DNA of 8,523 bases from JBFMFH01 sp040752275 (GCA_040752275.1 JBFMFH010000033.1:1-8523), one strand, 5' to 3'; positions 1 to 6,904 are shown, counted from the stretch's first letter. The notes: generated by a model from the sequence alone, not told the origin. Numbers and translations are program-made.

Positions 1-938
1 TCGCCGCCGGACGCGAGTCCGGCGATCGCCAGTCGGCCCATCACCTCGGCCGTGCCCTGGTGGAACCGGATGCGCGCCCCGTGCCGCACGGGCCGCACCG
101 ACGAAAGTACCTCGATTCGCGCGTCCAGGACGCGTGTCGTCTGCATGGAGCCAGGGGTTGCGAGCACGTCTCCTCGTGCGACGTCGGTCACGTCGAGGCC
201 GCCGAGGTTGACCGCCGCCCGCTGTCCGGCCACCGCGGCCTGCACGCGTTCGCCGTGGACCTGCACGCCCCTCACCTTCACGGGTCGGTCGCCGGGGAGC
301 AGCACGACGTCATCGTCGACGCCCAGTCGCCCGGCGACCAGTGTGCCGGTCACTACGGTACCGAATCCCTTCATGGTGAATACTCGATCGATTGGCAGGC
401 GGGCGGGCCCATCCGCGGACCGTCCGGCGACGTCCCGCCCAAGCTGCCGCAGTGCGTCCCGGACCTCGTCGAGTCCCGCTCCGGTCCGGGAGGAGACGGG
501 GATGATCGGGGCGGTCTCGAGAAACGAACCGCGGACCAGTTCGCGCACCTCCAGCGAGACCAGCCCGATGATGTCCTCGTCGACCAGGTCGGCCTTCGTC
601 AGCGCGATCAGGCCCCGGCGAAGCTGCAGCAGCCGGCAGATCTCGAAGTGCTCGCGAGTCTGCGGCATGACCGACTCATCGCAGGCGACGACGAGAATGA
701 CCGCGTCGACGCCGCCGGCGCCGGCGAGCATGTTCCGCACGAACCGCTCGTGGCCGGGCACGTCGACGAAGGCCATGTTCAGGTCTGGCGTCGTCCAGTG
801 CGCGAACCCGAGATCGATCGTGATTCCCCGGGCTTTCTCTTCCTTGAGCCTGTCTGGGTCGGTTCCCGTCAGCGCGAGCACCAGCGCGCTCTTGCCGTGA
901 TCGATGTGGCCCGCGGTGCCGACGACGACGTGCTTCAT
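1..938 (-). CDS. selB: SelB, selenocysteine-specific translation elongation factor (C-terminus cut by window edge)
   Basis: SelB is the EF-Tu-like GTPase that carries Sec-tRNA(Sec) to ribosomes at in-frame UGA codons marked by a SECIS hairpin. The visible 312 residues hold a complete G domain: G1 GTAGHIDHGKS (7-17), G2 around RGITID (37-42), G3 DVPGHE (59-64), G4 TKAD (114-117) and G5 near SS (149-150). The stretch DPDRLKEEKARGITIDLGFA (27-46) is characteristic of SelB and differs from EF-Tu. Domain 2 begins at about 181 with RVFTMKGFGTVVTGTL, also typical of SelB. The winged-helix domains that bind SECIS would lie beyond position 1; family members are usually about 600-640 residues. The start is the ATG at 938-936, 15 bases after the rnr stop, with only a weak GTAGG upstream, so it is probably translationally coupled to rnr. 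Family assignment is very secure. Confidence 0.96.
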   Translation of the reverse strand, partial: MKHVVVGTAGHIDHGKSALVLALTGTDPDRLKEEKARGITIDLGFAHWTTPDLNMAFVDVPGHERFVRNMLAGAGGVDAVILVVACDESVMPQTREHFEICRLLQLRRGLIALTKADLVDEDIIGLVSLEVRELVRGSFLETAPIIPVSSRTGAGLDEVRDALRQLGRDVAGRSADGPARLPIDRVFTMKGFGTVVTGTLVAGRLGVDDDVVLLPGDRPVKVRGVQVHGERVQAAVAGQRAAVNLGGLDVTDVARGDVLATPGSMQTTRVLDARIEVLSSVRPVRHGARIRFHQGTAEVMGRLAIAGLASGG

Positions 939-953
939 GACCTACAGCGTATC

Positions 954-3203
954 TCAACGCCGGCGCCGGGGTGGGCGCGCGCGAGTGCGACGCCTGGCGA
1001 CGGGCGGCCCTGGCCGGCCCGGCGGGCGGGCCCTCACCCGCGGCCGGCTCGGCCCGCCCCGTGCAGCGCGCACCGCGTCGAGCACCTCGACCAGTCCCAG
1101 GTCGATCAGGCGGCGTTCGAGGTCGACCCGCACGACCTGCACCCGGACCCGGTCGCCCAGGCGGTAGATCGTGCCCGTGTGTTCGCCCTTGAGCGCGTGG
1201 AGGTGCTCCAAGTAGCGGTAGTAGTCGTCCCCCATCGTCGAGACGTGGACCAGGCCTTCGACGAAGTGCTCGGTGAGCTGCACGAACACGCCGAACGCCG
1301 TGACGCCCGTCACGTAGCCGTCGAACTCGTCGCCCACCTTGTCGGCCATGAAGCGGACCTTCTTCCAGTGCACGACTTCCCGCTCGGCCTCCATCGCCCG
1401 CCGCTCCCGTTCGGACGCGTGGCGGGCGGATTCGGGCAGCTCGCGATCGAGCCGGTCCTTGAGCTCTGCCGTCAGGCCCGCGCGGCGTGTCAGCCGAAGC
1501 AGCCGGTGGACGACGAGGTCCGGGTACCGCCGAATCGGCGAGGTGAAATGAGTGTAGCTGGCCGTCGCCAAGCCGAAGTGTCCCCGATTCACCGCCTCGT
1601 ACCTGGCCTGCTGCATGGTGCGGAGCAGCAGGAAGGCAACGGGTCGTTCGACCGGCGTCCCGCGAATGCGTTCGACGAGGCGCTGGAAGTCGCGCGGGGC
1701 CGGGCCGCCCGAACCGGCGTTGAGGCGGAAGCCAAGGCTCGACACGAATTGGTCGAATTCCGCGACCTTGACCGGGTCGGGCGCTTCGTGCGTGCGGAAG
1801 ACCGCCGGGCTCTCCTGCGCTTCGAGATACGTGGCGACGGTCTCGTTGGCCACCAGCATGAACTCCTCGATCAGGCGGTGGGCCACATTGCGTTCGGCCG
1901 GCAGAATGGCTTCGACCAGCCCGCCGGCGTCGAGCACGATCTCCGGCTCCGGCAGGTCGAAGTCAATCGACCCGCGCCGCTCGCGCCGCCGGTGGAGCAA
2001 GAGGAAGAGATCGTGCATGCAGTCAAGGAGCGGGACAAACGCCCGGTACCGGTCGATCAGGGCAGCGTCACGATCGGCCAGAATCGCGTTGACGACCGTG
2101 TAGGTCATCCTCGCGTCGCTGCGAATCACGCCGTCGTGGAACTCGTGGCGGACGAGCGTTCCGTGGCGGTCGAACTCCATCAGGCAGGACTGCACCAGCC
2201 GGTCGGCCATGGGGTTCAGGCTGCACAACCCGGTCGCCAGTCCGGCCGGGAACATGTGGACGGCACGTTCGGGGAAATACACCGATGTCCCGCGCTCGTA
2301 CGCCTCCCGATCGAGCGCGCTGCCCTCCGGGACGTAGTGGGCGACGTCGGCGATGTGGACGCCCAGCCAGAAGTGCCCGCTGGGCAGCCGCTCCAGCGTG
2401 ATCGCGTCGTCGAAGTCCCGCGCGTGTTCGCCGTCAATCGTGATGGTCGGCCATTCCCGGAAGTCGGTGCGCCCGAGGAGGTCGGCGTCGCGCACCTGCG
2501 CACCCAGGCGCGCCGCCTCGTGCAGCGCCGCATCGCCGTGGGTGTCCACGATCCCGTGCTTCGCCAGGATCACCCGCACATCGACGCCAGGCGTCTCCAG
2601 CGGCCCGAACACCTCGGTGACCCGCCCGATCGGGCCTCTGGTCGCCGTCGGCCAGCGGGTGATCGCGAGCTCAACCATGTCGCCGGGCGTCGCCTGGCCA
2701 TGCTCGCCCCGGGGCACGTGCACGTCGTGGGGCAGGCGGCGGTCGTGCGGCACGACGTAACCGAGGCCACTGCCGTCCACCTCGAACCGTCCCACGATTC
2801 GCTCGGAGCCGCGTTCGAGGATCCTCAAGACGCGGCCCTCCCGGCGGCCCTCTTCCCTCCGATGCTCGACACGGGCAACCACGCGATCGCCGTGCATCGC
2901 CTCCCTGAGCTGCGCGGGCGAGACGAAGACGTCGCCAGCCCCGTCCGCATGCTCGGGCACGACGAACCCGTACCCGTCGCGATGCATCTGGAGACGGCCG
3001 ACGACAAGATCCATCTTTCCGGGCAGGCCGAAGCGATGCCCGCGGATCTGAACGAGATCGCCGTCGGTCACCAGCGATCGCAGCAGCCGGCGGAAGCTCG
3101 CCCGGGCCTCGCGCGGGACCTTGAGGGTCTGCATCAGCTCGCGCGCGGAGGTGGGACGGGTGATGCGGTGCGCAAACGCCTCGAGAAGGTCGTCTCTGGT
3201 CAG
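954..3203 (-). CDS. rnr: Ribonuclease R, 3'-5' exoribonuclease (probable CTG start)
   Basis: RNase R is a processive cytoplasmic 3'-5' exoribonuclease that degrades structured RNA and takes part in RNA and ribosome quality control. From the proposed start the protein has 749 residues, close to family length (E. coli about 813). Domains in order: N-terminal winged helix (1-60), cold-shock domain 1 (about 66-128, GYGFVVPE), cold-shock domain 2 (about 133-200, GLGYVVPHD), catalytic RNB domain (about 247-570), S1 domain (about 625-710) and an Arg/Pro-rich tail (711-749). The catalytic aspartates are all present in DGEHARDFDD: D257, D263, D265 and D266, with the same spacing as in RNase II. The C-terminal RNB motif YTHFTSPIRRYPDLVVHR is intact at 550-567. 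No ATG, GTG or TTG lies in frame between codon 3554 (deep inside orf133, out of its frame) and an ATG at residue 24 that would cut the winged helix. CTG 3203-3201 follows GAGGGG by nine bases and is the best start. Gaps are 14 bases from orf133 and 15 to selB. Confidence 0.95.
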   Translation of the reverse strand: MTRDDLLEAFAHRITRPTSARELMQTLKVPREARASFRRLLRSLVTDGDLVQIRGHRFGLPGKMDLVVGRLQMHRDGYGFVVPEHADGAGDVFVSPAQLREAMHGDRVVARVEHRREEGRREGRVLRILERGSERIVGRFEVDGSGLGYVVPHDRRLPHDVHVPRGEHGQATPGDMVELAITRWPTATRGPIGRVTEVFGPLETPGVDVRVILAKHGIVDTHGDAALHEAARLGAQVRDADLLGRTDFREWPTITIDGEHARDFDDAITLERLPSGHFWLGVHIADVAHYVPEGSALDREAYERGTSVYFPERAVHMFPAGLATGLCSLNPMADRLVQSCLMEFDRHGTLVRHEFHDGVIRSDARMTYTVVNAILADRDAALIDRYRAFVPLLDCMHDLFLLLHRRRERRGSIDFDLPEPEIVLDAGGLVEAILPAERNVAHRLIEEFMLVANETVATYLEAQESPAVFRTHEAPDPVKVAEFDQFVSSLGFRLNAGSGGPAPRDFQRLVERIRGTPVERPVAFLLLRTMQQARYEAVNRGHFGLATASYTHFTSPIRRYPDLVVHRLLRLTRRAGLTAELKDRLDRELPESARHASERERRAMEAEREVVHWKKVRFMADKVGDEFDGYVTGVTAFGVFVQLTEHFVEGLVHVSTMGDDYYRYLEHLHALKGEHTGTIYRLGDRVRVQVVRVDLERRLIDLGLVEVLDAVRAARGGPSRPRVRARPPGRPGPPVARRRTRARPPRRRR

Positions 3204-3212
3204 GCGCGGTTT

Positions 3213-3218
3213 CCCCTC
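3213..3218 (-). promoter_or_regulatory. Shine-Dalgarno supporting a CTG start of rnr
   Basis: GAGGGG on the minus strand lies nine bases upstream of the in-frame CTG at 3203-3201 and begins at the last base of the orf133 TAG stop. It decides the rnr start, because no ATG, GTG or TTG is available nearby. The match to the anti-Shine-Dalgarno is seen directly; its use is inferred. Confidence 0.55.
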
Positions 3219-3619
3219 TACAAGCCGTTGAGGAGGCGAATCGCGTCGGCGGTTCTCGAATGAGCAGCCTGATCGAGCAGGCCGGCCAGGCGCTGGGCCT
3301 CTGCCGCCAGCTCGATGGCCTTGCGAATAGCCCGCGCGACGTCCTGACCGCGCTCCCGCTCGATGTTGGGGGCGAGGGTCTCCAGATCGGCGCGCGCCGC
3401 TTCGAGGCTGCGCACCGCGTTGCCGAAGTTCACTTCGAAGAGGTGGACCCGGGCCTCGAGCAGGTGCCCGCGCGCGAGCGCCGCATGCAGCCGATAGCCC
3501 GAGTCGGCAAGCGCCGACGTGGCCTCGCGGCTCCCCGCCGTGCCCCACATCCATCCCCCGAGAACGGCGAGCAGTAGTGCGGCTGCCATCCCGATTGCGG
3601 CCAGGAGGATTCGCTTCAT
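3218..3619 (-). CDS. Unrecognised 133-residue protein with N-terminal membrane anchor
   Basis: I do not recognise a named family. The protein starts MKR and then has one long hydrophobic segment (about 4-26, ending GGWMWG). It has no lipobox cysteine and no clear signal-peptidase I site, so a membrane anchor is more likely than a cleaved signal. By the positive-inside rule the rest faces the periplasm. Residues 30-133 have helix-rich composition with alternating Ala/Leu and charged residues (for example HLLEARVHLFEV and NAVRSLEAARADLETL), suggesting antiparallel helical hairpins, perhaps TPR-like. The ATG at 3619-3617 overlaps the kinase stop as ATGA, and the TAG stop lies 14 bases before the proposed rnr start, so it is an integral member of the operon. 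The rnr frame stays open through this region but there gives a Gly/Arg/Pro-rich shadow sequence. That this is a real gene is likely; its function is unknown. Confidence 0.8.
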   Translation of the reverse strand: MKRILLAAIGMAAALLLAVLGGWMWGTAGSREATSALADSGYRLHAALARGHLLEARVHLFEVNFGNAVRSLEAARADLETLAPNIERERGQDVARAIRKAIELAAEAQRLAGLLDQAAHSRTADAIRLLNGL

Positions 3620-4932
3620 GAGTCTCGAGCTCCAAGGAGGACAATCTGGACATCACCGACATTCGTGTCCGTCGGTCCCGTGATGATCAGGTCACCGCTC
3701 GCGGCAAGAAACGCGTAGGCATCGTTGTCGGCGAGGAACCGCTCCGGTGAATCGAGCCCGGCCCGCGCGGCCCGTGCCATCGTGGCGTTGTCCACCACTG
3801 CGCCTGCTGCGTCGGTGGGGCCGTCGATGCCGTCGGTGCCGACGCTCGCGACCACGACGTCCCGGCGGAGGCTCGCCAGCGGACGCGCGAGAGCCAGCGC
3901 GAACTCCTGGTTCCGTCCTCCCTTCCCGCGGCCCGCGACCGTGACGGTGGTCTCACCGGCAGACAACAGGCAGACTGGCCCTGGCTCCGACTGATCCAGG
4001 GCGCGTATCAGCTCGAAGTGCCTCGCCGCCGTCGTCCGGGCTTCGCCGACGACGTCGTGCGCATGCACTACCACGCGGTGCCCGAGCCGCTCCGCGCGAG
4101 CCCGGGCGCCGGTCAGCGCCGCCACGCGGCTTCCAATGACCCTCGTCTCGGCGCGGGCCAGTTCAGGAGCGCCGGGCTTCGGACTCTCGGGACGCCCGCC
4201 GGCCAGCCCGTCTTCGAGCACGGCGACCGCAGGAGCCGGAAAGGCCTCTCGTCCGCCGCATCGGTCGAGCACGGCCAGCGCGTCGCCGTAGGTTGAGGGA
4301 TCAGCCACCGTGGGCCCCGAGCCGATCACCGAGAGATCGTCGCCAACGACGTCCGACACGGCCAAACAGAGGGTTCGGCCCTGGCATGCCGCCGCGAGGC
4401 GTCCGCCCTTGGTCTGTGACAGATGCTTGCGCACGGCGTTGAGCATATGGATGTCGGCACCGGTTTCGAGCAGCCGGCGCGTGGTGGTCTGCTTGTCGGC
4501 CAGCGACAGGCCCTCCGCCGGTACCGCGAGAAGGGCCGACGCTCCCCCAGACAGCAGCACCAGGAAGAGGTCGTCCTCGCCAACCGATCGCGCCGCCTCG
4601 AGGGCGCGCCGGCCGGCGGCGATGCTGCCCGGATTCGGCACCGGGTGGCCGCCGGTGAACACCTCGACGTGGCCCGGTAGGCCTGAGGTTGGCACGTGGG
4701 CGACCTGCACGACGGTGTCGAGCACGCCCGCTCGGACGTCCCCCAGCAGCGCGTGAAGCATCGATGCCGAGGCCTTCCCCGCGGCCACGACGACGCACCG
4801 GCGCGCACGTTCGATGACGGGGTACACGAATGGGAGCGCCAAGGTGACGAGCCGACCCGCGTCCACCGCCTCGATGGCGGCACGAGCAATGGCGAGGGCG
4901 TCAGCGCGGAGTGGTGTGTGGTGTCGCGTCAG
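3616..4932 (-). CDS. Glycerate 2-kinase, MOFRL/GckA family (probable CTG start)
   Basis: This enzyme phosphorylates D-glycerate with ATP to give 2-phosphoglycerate, feeding glycerate from serine, glyoxylate or sugar-acid breakdown into lower glycolysis. Relatives are often labelled TtuD or hydroxypyruvate reductase. The 438 residues match the usual 410-450. Family landmarks are AGKAS with Lys53, GGHPVP (94-99), SGGASAL (128-134), RKHLSQTKGG (168-177), SDVVGDD (193-199) and GSGPT (204-208). The C-terminal MOFRL domain holds GETTVTVAGRGKGGRNQE (326-343), GTDGIDGPTDAAGA (365-378), NDAYAFL (403-409) and TGPTDTNVGD (418-427). The frame stays open upstream to an ATG at 5103, but that part overlaps orf97 and reads as Gly/Arg/Pro-rich shadow. 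CTG 4932-4930 overlaps the orf97 TGA as CTGA and follows GAAGAAGG by four bases. The first GTG is at codon 23, inside the conserved first helix. The stop overlaps the orf133 start as ATGA. Confidence 0.95.
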   Translation of the reverse strand: MTRHHTPLRADALAIARAAIEAVDAGRLVTLALPFVYPVIERARRCVVVAAGKASASMLHALLGDVRAGVLDTVVQVAHVPTSGLPGHVEVFTGGHPVPNPGSIAAGRRALEAARSVGEDDLFLVLLSGGASALLAVPAEGLSLADKQTTTRRLLETGADIHMLNAVRKHLSQTKGGRLAAACQGRTLCLAVSDVVGDDLSVIGSGPTVADPSTYGDALAVLDRCGGREAFPAPAVAVLEDGLAGGRPESPKPGAPELARAETRVIGSRVAALTGARARAERLGHRVVVHAHDVVGEARTTAARHFELIRALDQSEPGPVCLLSAGETTVTVAGRGKGGRNQEFALALARPLASLRRDVVVASVGTDGIDGPTDAAGAVVDNATMARAARAGLDSPERFLADNDAYAFLAASGDLIITGPTDTNVGDVQIVLLGARDS

Positions 4933-5222
4933 TGTGCCTTCTTCGGATCCGACCAGGCCGACACGCCGGTCAGGGAATCGAGACGGCGCAGCAGCCGGCT
5001 GACGAGCCGGTTGGCATCCCGCTTGAGGCACAGTTCGTCGATGCGCGAGAGGATGCGGTCGAGCGCGGCCTCGGCGTTCGCCACGGCCCGCTCCGAGTAG
5101 CACTCCCGCTGCAGGCGCAGGAACTCCAGGTGCTTCTGGAATTCCTCGCGGTAGAAGTTGGTGACAACGGTCGCCGGGAAGGGTTCGCTTGCCGTGTGCG
5201 GATCGGTCGTGGAGCGCCTCAT
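4929..5222 (-). CDS. Unrecognised 97-residue helical protein, first gene of the kinase-rnr-selB unit
   Basis: I do not recognise this protein. After a polar N-terminus (MRRSTTDPHT) it has a run from about residue 22 to 85 that looks continuously helical and highly charged, with heptad-like Leu/Ile spacing (FYREEFQKHLEFLRLQRE, then EAALDRILSRIDELCLKRDA and LVSRLLRRLDSL). A soluble coiled-coil or helical-bundle protein is plausible. There is no signal peptide or membrane segment, and two cysteines (41 and 65). The ATG at 5222-5220 was chosen because AGGGGAG lies four bases upstream; an ATG farther up at 5327 would start inside ftsX, upstream of the promoter. The TGA stop overlaps the kinase CTG start as CTGA. 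Codons are GC-rich at third positions like the neighbours. A real gene is likely, the function is not assignable. Confidence 0.78.
   Translation of the reverse strand: MRRSTTDPHTASEPFPATVVTNFYREEFQKHLEFLRLQRECYSERAVANAEAALDRILSRIDELCLKRDANRLVSRLLRRLDSLTGVSAWSDPKKAH
4937..4944 (-). promoter_or_regulatory. Shine-Dalgarno supporting a CTG start of the glycerate kinase
   Basis: GAAGAAGG on the minus strand ends four bases before CTG 4932-4930. Together with the CTGA overlap with the orf97 stop, this is the best-supported start for the kinase, since ATG, GTG and TTG are absent at suitable positions. The sequence is visible; its function is inferred. Confidence 0.5.
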
Positions 5223-5255
5223 ACGACTCCCCTGGCGTACGTGCAAGACCTTCCC

Positions 5256-5284
5256 AGTGTAGTGCCGTGGCTGGAGGGTGTCAA
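5256..5284 (-). promoter_or_regulatory. Sigma-70-type promoter for orf97-kinase-orf133-rnr-selB
   Basis: On the minus strand a perfect -35 box TTGACA (5284-5279) is followed by exactly 17 bases and a -10 box TACACT (5261-5256), which matches TATAAT at four of six positions including the key A2 and T6. The predicted transcript would start near 5249, leaving a leader of about 27 bases with AGGGGAG before the orf97 ATG. The -35 box overlaps the ftsX stop codon. The boxes and spacing are seen directly; promoter activity is inferred. Confidence 0.7.
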
Positions 5285-6177
5285 CGCGCCCAGCGCACGA
5301 ATCGCGCCGCGACCATCCCGCCTGCACAGCCTACGACCATGCCCCCAACGACGAGGGCGACGGCGAACTCCCACGGGAGGAACGCGACGAGTGCCGGGTC
5401 GACGATGTCTGCCAGCACCGGGTCGAAGCGGGCTCTCGCCGCCACGTACCCGACGTACAGTAGCGCCAGCGCCAGGATGGCACCGGCGCCGCCGTGCAGC
5501 ACGCCTTCCGCCACGAGCGGCCCGCGCAGCAGTCCCATCGGCGCGCCCATCAGCTGCATGATTCCGACCTCGTCTCTCCGCACGTGCAGCGACAGCCTGA
5601 CAATCGTCGAGACGGTCAGCACCGCAGCGAGAATCAGCACGGCGCCGAGCGCCCAGCCAATCCACCTCGTGCCCCGCACGATGGCGCCCAATCGTTCGAG
5701 CCAGGTTCGGTCGAAGCGCACGTCGGCCACGCCGGGTGCCGCGCTTACACGAGCGGCGAGCGCCTCGATGCTGTCCGCGCTGGCGACGCCGGATCGCAGA
5801 CGGACTTCGATGGAGGCGGGAAGCGGGTTCTCGTCGAGCGCATCCGCACCGGCGGCCAGGTCTGGAAAGTCGCGCGTGAATCGCGCAAGCGCATCAGCCT
5901 TCGACACATACTCGCGCGAGGCGACGAGCGGGCTGTCGGCCAGCATGAGATTGAGGGCAATGCGCTGATCCTGGCCGATGTCGTCGTGCAAGTAGACGGA
6001 GAACTCGGCAGCCGAACTCCATCGGGACATGAGCCGGTCGAGATTGCTGGTCACCAGCAGGAATGCCCCCAGCACGAGCATCGCCACGGCGATCGTCAGC
6101 ACCGAGAGCGCGGCTGATCCCCGCTGGCGCCACAGGCTGCCGACAGCCTCCCGGATACAGTACGCGAGAGCGTGCAT
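5281..6177 (-). CDS. ftsX: FtsX, cell-division ABC transporter permease subunit
   Basis: FtsX is the inner-membrane partner of FtsE. The pair links cytoplasmic ATP hydrolysis to activation of periplasmic peptidoglycan hydrolases at the septum. The 298 residues show the family topology: a short cytoplasmic N-terminus, TM1 (about 21-43), a periplasmic domain (44-172), TM2 (173-195), TM3 (222-246) and TM4 (268-292). The periplasmic domain carries the family-typical FSVYLHDDI (59-67), EYVSKADAL (89-97) and LPASIEVRL (119-127). The cytoplasmic loop after TM2 has RRDEVGIMQLMGAP (200-213), the conserved FtsX signature. The ATG start is preceded by GGGAAGGG, placed directly after the ftsE stop with a 9-base gap, so ftsE and ftsX are co-transcribed and coupled. 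No M23-type hydrolase activator gene follows, as it does in some genomes. Confidence 0.95.
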   Translation of the reverse strand: MHALAYCIREAVGSLWRQRGSAALSVLTIAVAMLVLGAFLLVTSNLDRLMSRWSSAAEFSVYLHDDIGQDQRIALNLMLADSPLVASREYVSKADALARFTRDFPDLAAGADALDENPLPASIEVRLRSGVASADSIEALAARVSAAPGVADVRFDRTWLERLGAIVRGTRWIGWALGAVLILAAVLTVSTIVRLSLHVRRDEVGIMQLMGAPMGLLRGPLVAEGVLHGGAGAILALALLYVGYVAARARFDPVLADIVDPALVAFLPWEFAVALVVGGMVVGCAGGMVAARFVRWAR

Positions 6178-6186
6178 GCCCTTCCC

Positions 6187-6846
6187 TTACGACGTCTCCG
6201 CGAGCCGCCCGTGATCGAGTGTCATCGTCCGGCGGTCGACGCGCCGGATGAGTTCGCGGTCGTGCGTGGCCACCACCACGGTGGTGCCGCTCGCGTTGAT
6301 GTCGCGGAACAGATTCATGATCTCCAGCGACAAGTCGGGGTCGAGGTTCCCCGTCGGCTCGTCGGCAAGGACCAGAGACGGCTCGGTCACGAGCGCACGG
6401 GCGATCGCCACGCGCTGCTGCTCGCCGCCGGAGAGCTCCATCGGAAACGCATTGGATCGGTGTTGGAGCCCTACCCACTTCAGCACCTGGTACGTCCGCC
6501 GCTGCTGCTGGATGGACACCTCGCCCATGGCTCTCGCGAGCAGCGCGACGTTCTGGAGCACGGTCTTGGTCTGGATCAGCTTGAAATCCTGGAAGACGAA
6601 ACCGATCGTCCGGCGGTACGCCTGGACCTGTCCGGGCGACAGCCTGGCCAGATCGCGGCCGCCAATATGGACCCGCCCTTCGGTCGGCGTCTCCTCGCAG
6701 AGCAGTATCCGCAGCAGCGTGGTCTTGCCCGCACCACTTGGCCCGGTCAGGAAGACGAATTCGCCCTTGTCAACCCTGATCGACAGATCCCGCAGCGCGT
6801 AGACGCCGCGGCCGTACATCTTCGACAGATGGGAGATCTCAATCAC
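6187..6846 (-). CDS. ftsE: FtsE, cell-division ABC transporter ATPase subunit (GTG start)
   Basis: FtsE is the cytoplasmic ATPase of the FtsEX complex at the division septum. The 219 residues match family length (E. coli 222). All ATP-binding elements are intact: Walker A GPSGAGKTT (35-43, Lys41), Q-loop Gln86 in FVFQDFKL, signature LSGGEQQR (138-145), Walker B LVLADE (158-163, Glu163), D-loop NLD (167-169) and H-loop His195 in ATHD. The FQDFKLI segment and ALRDLSI near the N-terminus are typical of FtsE rather than of other small ABC ATPases, and the ftsX gene directly downstream confirms the call. The start codon is GTG (6846-6844), chosen because the protein then begins MIEISHLSK as in the family; the upstream Shine-Dalgarno (GGA) is weak. 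Confidence 0.96.
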   Translation of the reverse strand: MIEISHLSKMYGRGVYALRDLSIRVDKGEFVFLTGPSGAGKTTLLRILLCEETPTEGRVHIGGRDLARLSPGQVQAYRRTIGFVFQDFKLIQTKTVLQNVALLARAMGEVSIQQQRRTYQVLKWVGLQHRSNAFPMELSGGEQQRVAIARALVTEPSLVLADEPTGNLDPDLSLEIMNLFRDINASGTTVVVATHDRELIRRVDRRTMTLDHGRLAETS

Positions 6847-6904
6847 GGCGGTCCAACGATGAGGGAACAGACGCGCCGGGCGCCATGCCTGTCCGACGGG
6901 CCTG

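Noticed and set aside
60..3263. A 1067-codon open frame on the plus strand
   Set aside because: It is antisense to rnr, selB and part of orf133, all with intact family motifs on the minus strand. Its His/Asp/Val/Arg-rich translation resembles a high-GC antisense shadow and shows no domain.
3204..3662. N-terminal extension of RNase R to an ATG at 3662 or 3554
   Set aside because: The extension lies over orf133 and the end of the kinase, is Gly/Arg/Pro-rich, and is not part of any RNase R architecture.
4933..5103. N-terminal extension of the glycerate kinase to an ATG at 5103
   Set aside because: It overlaps the coding sequence of orf97 and translates to low-complexity Arg/Pro/Gly sequence unlike the family.
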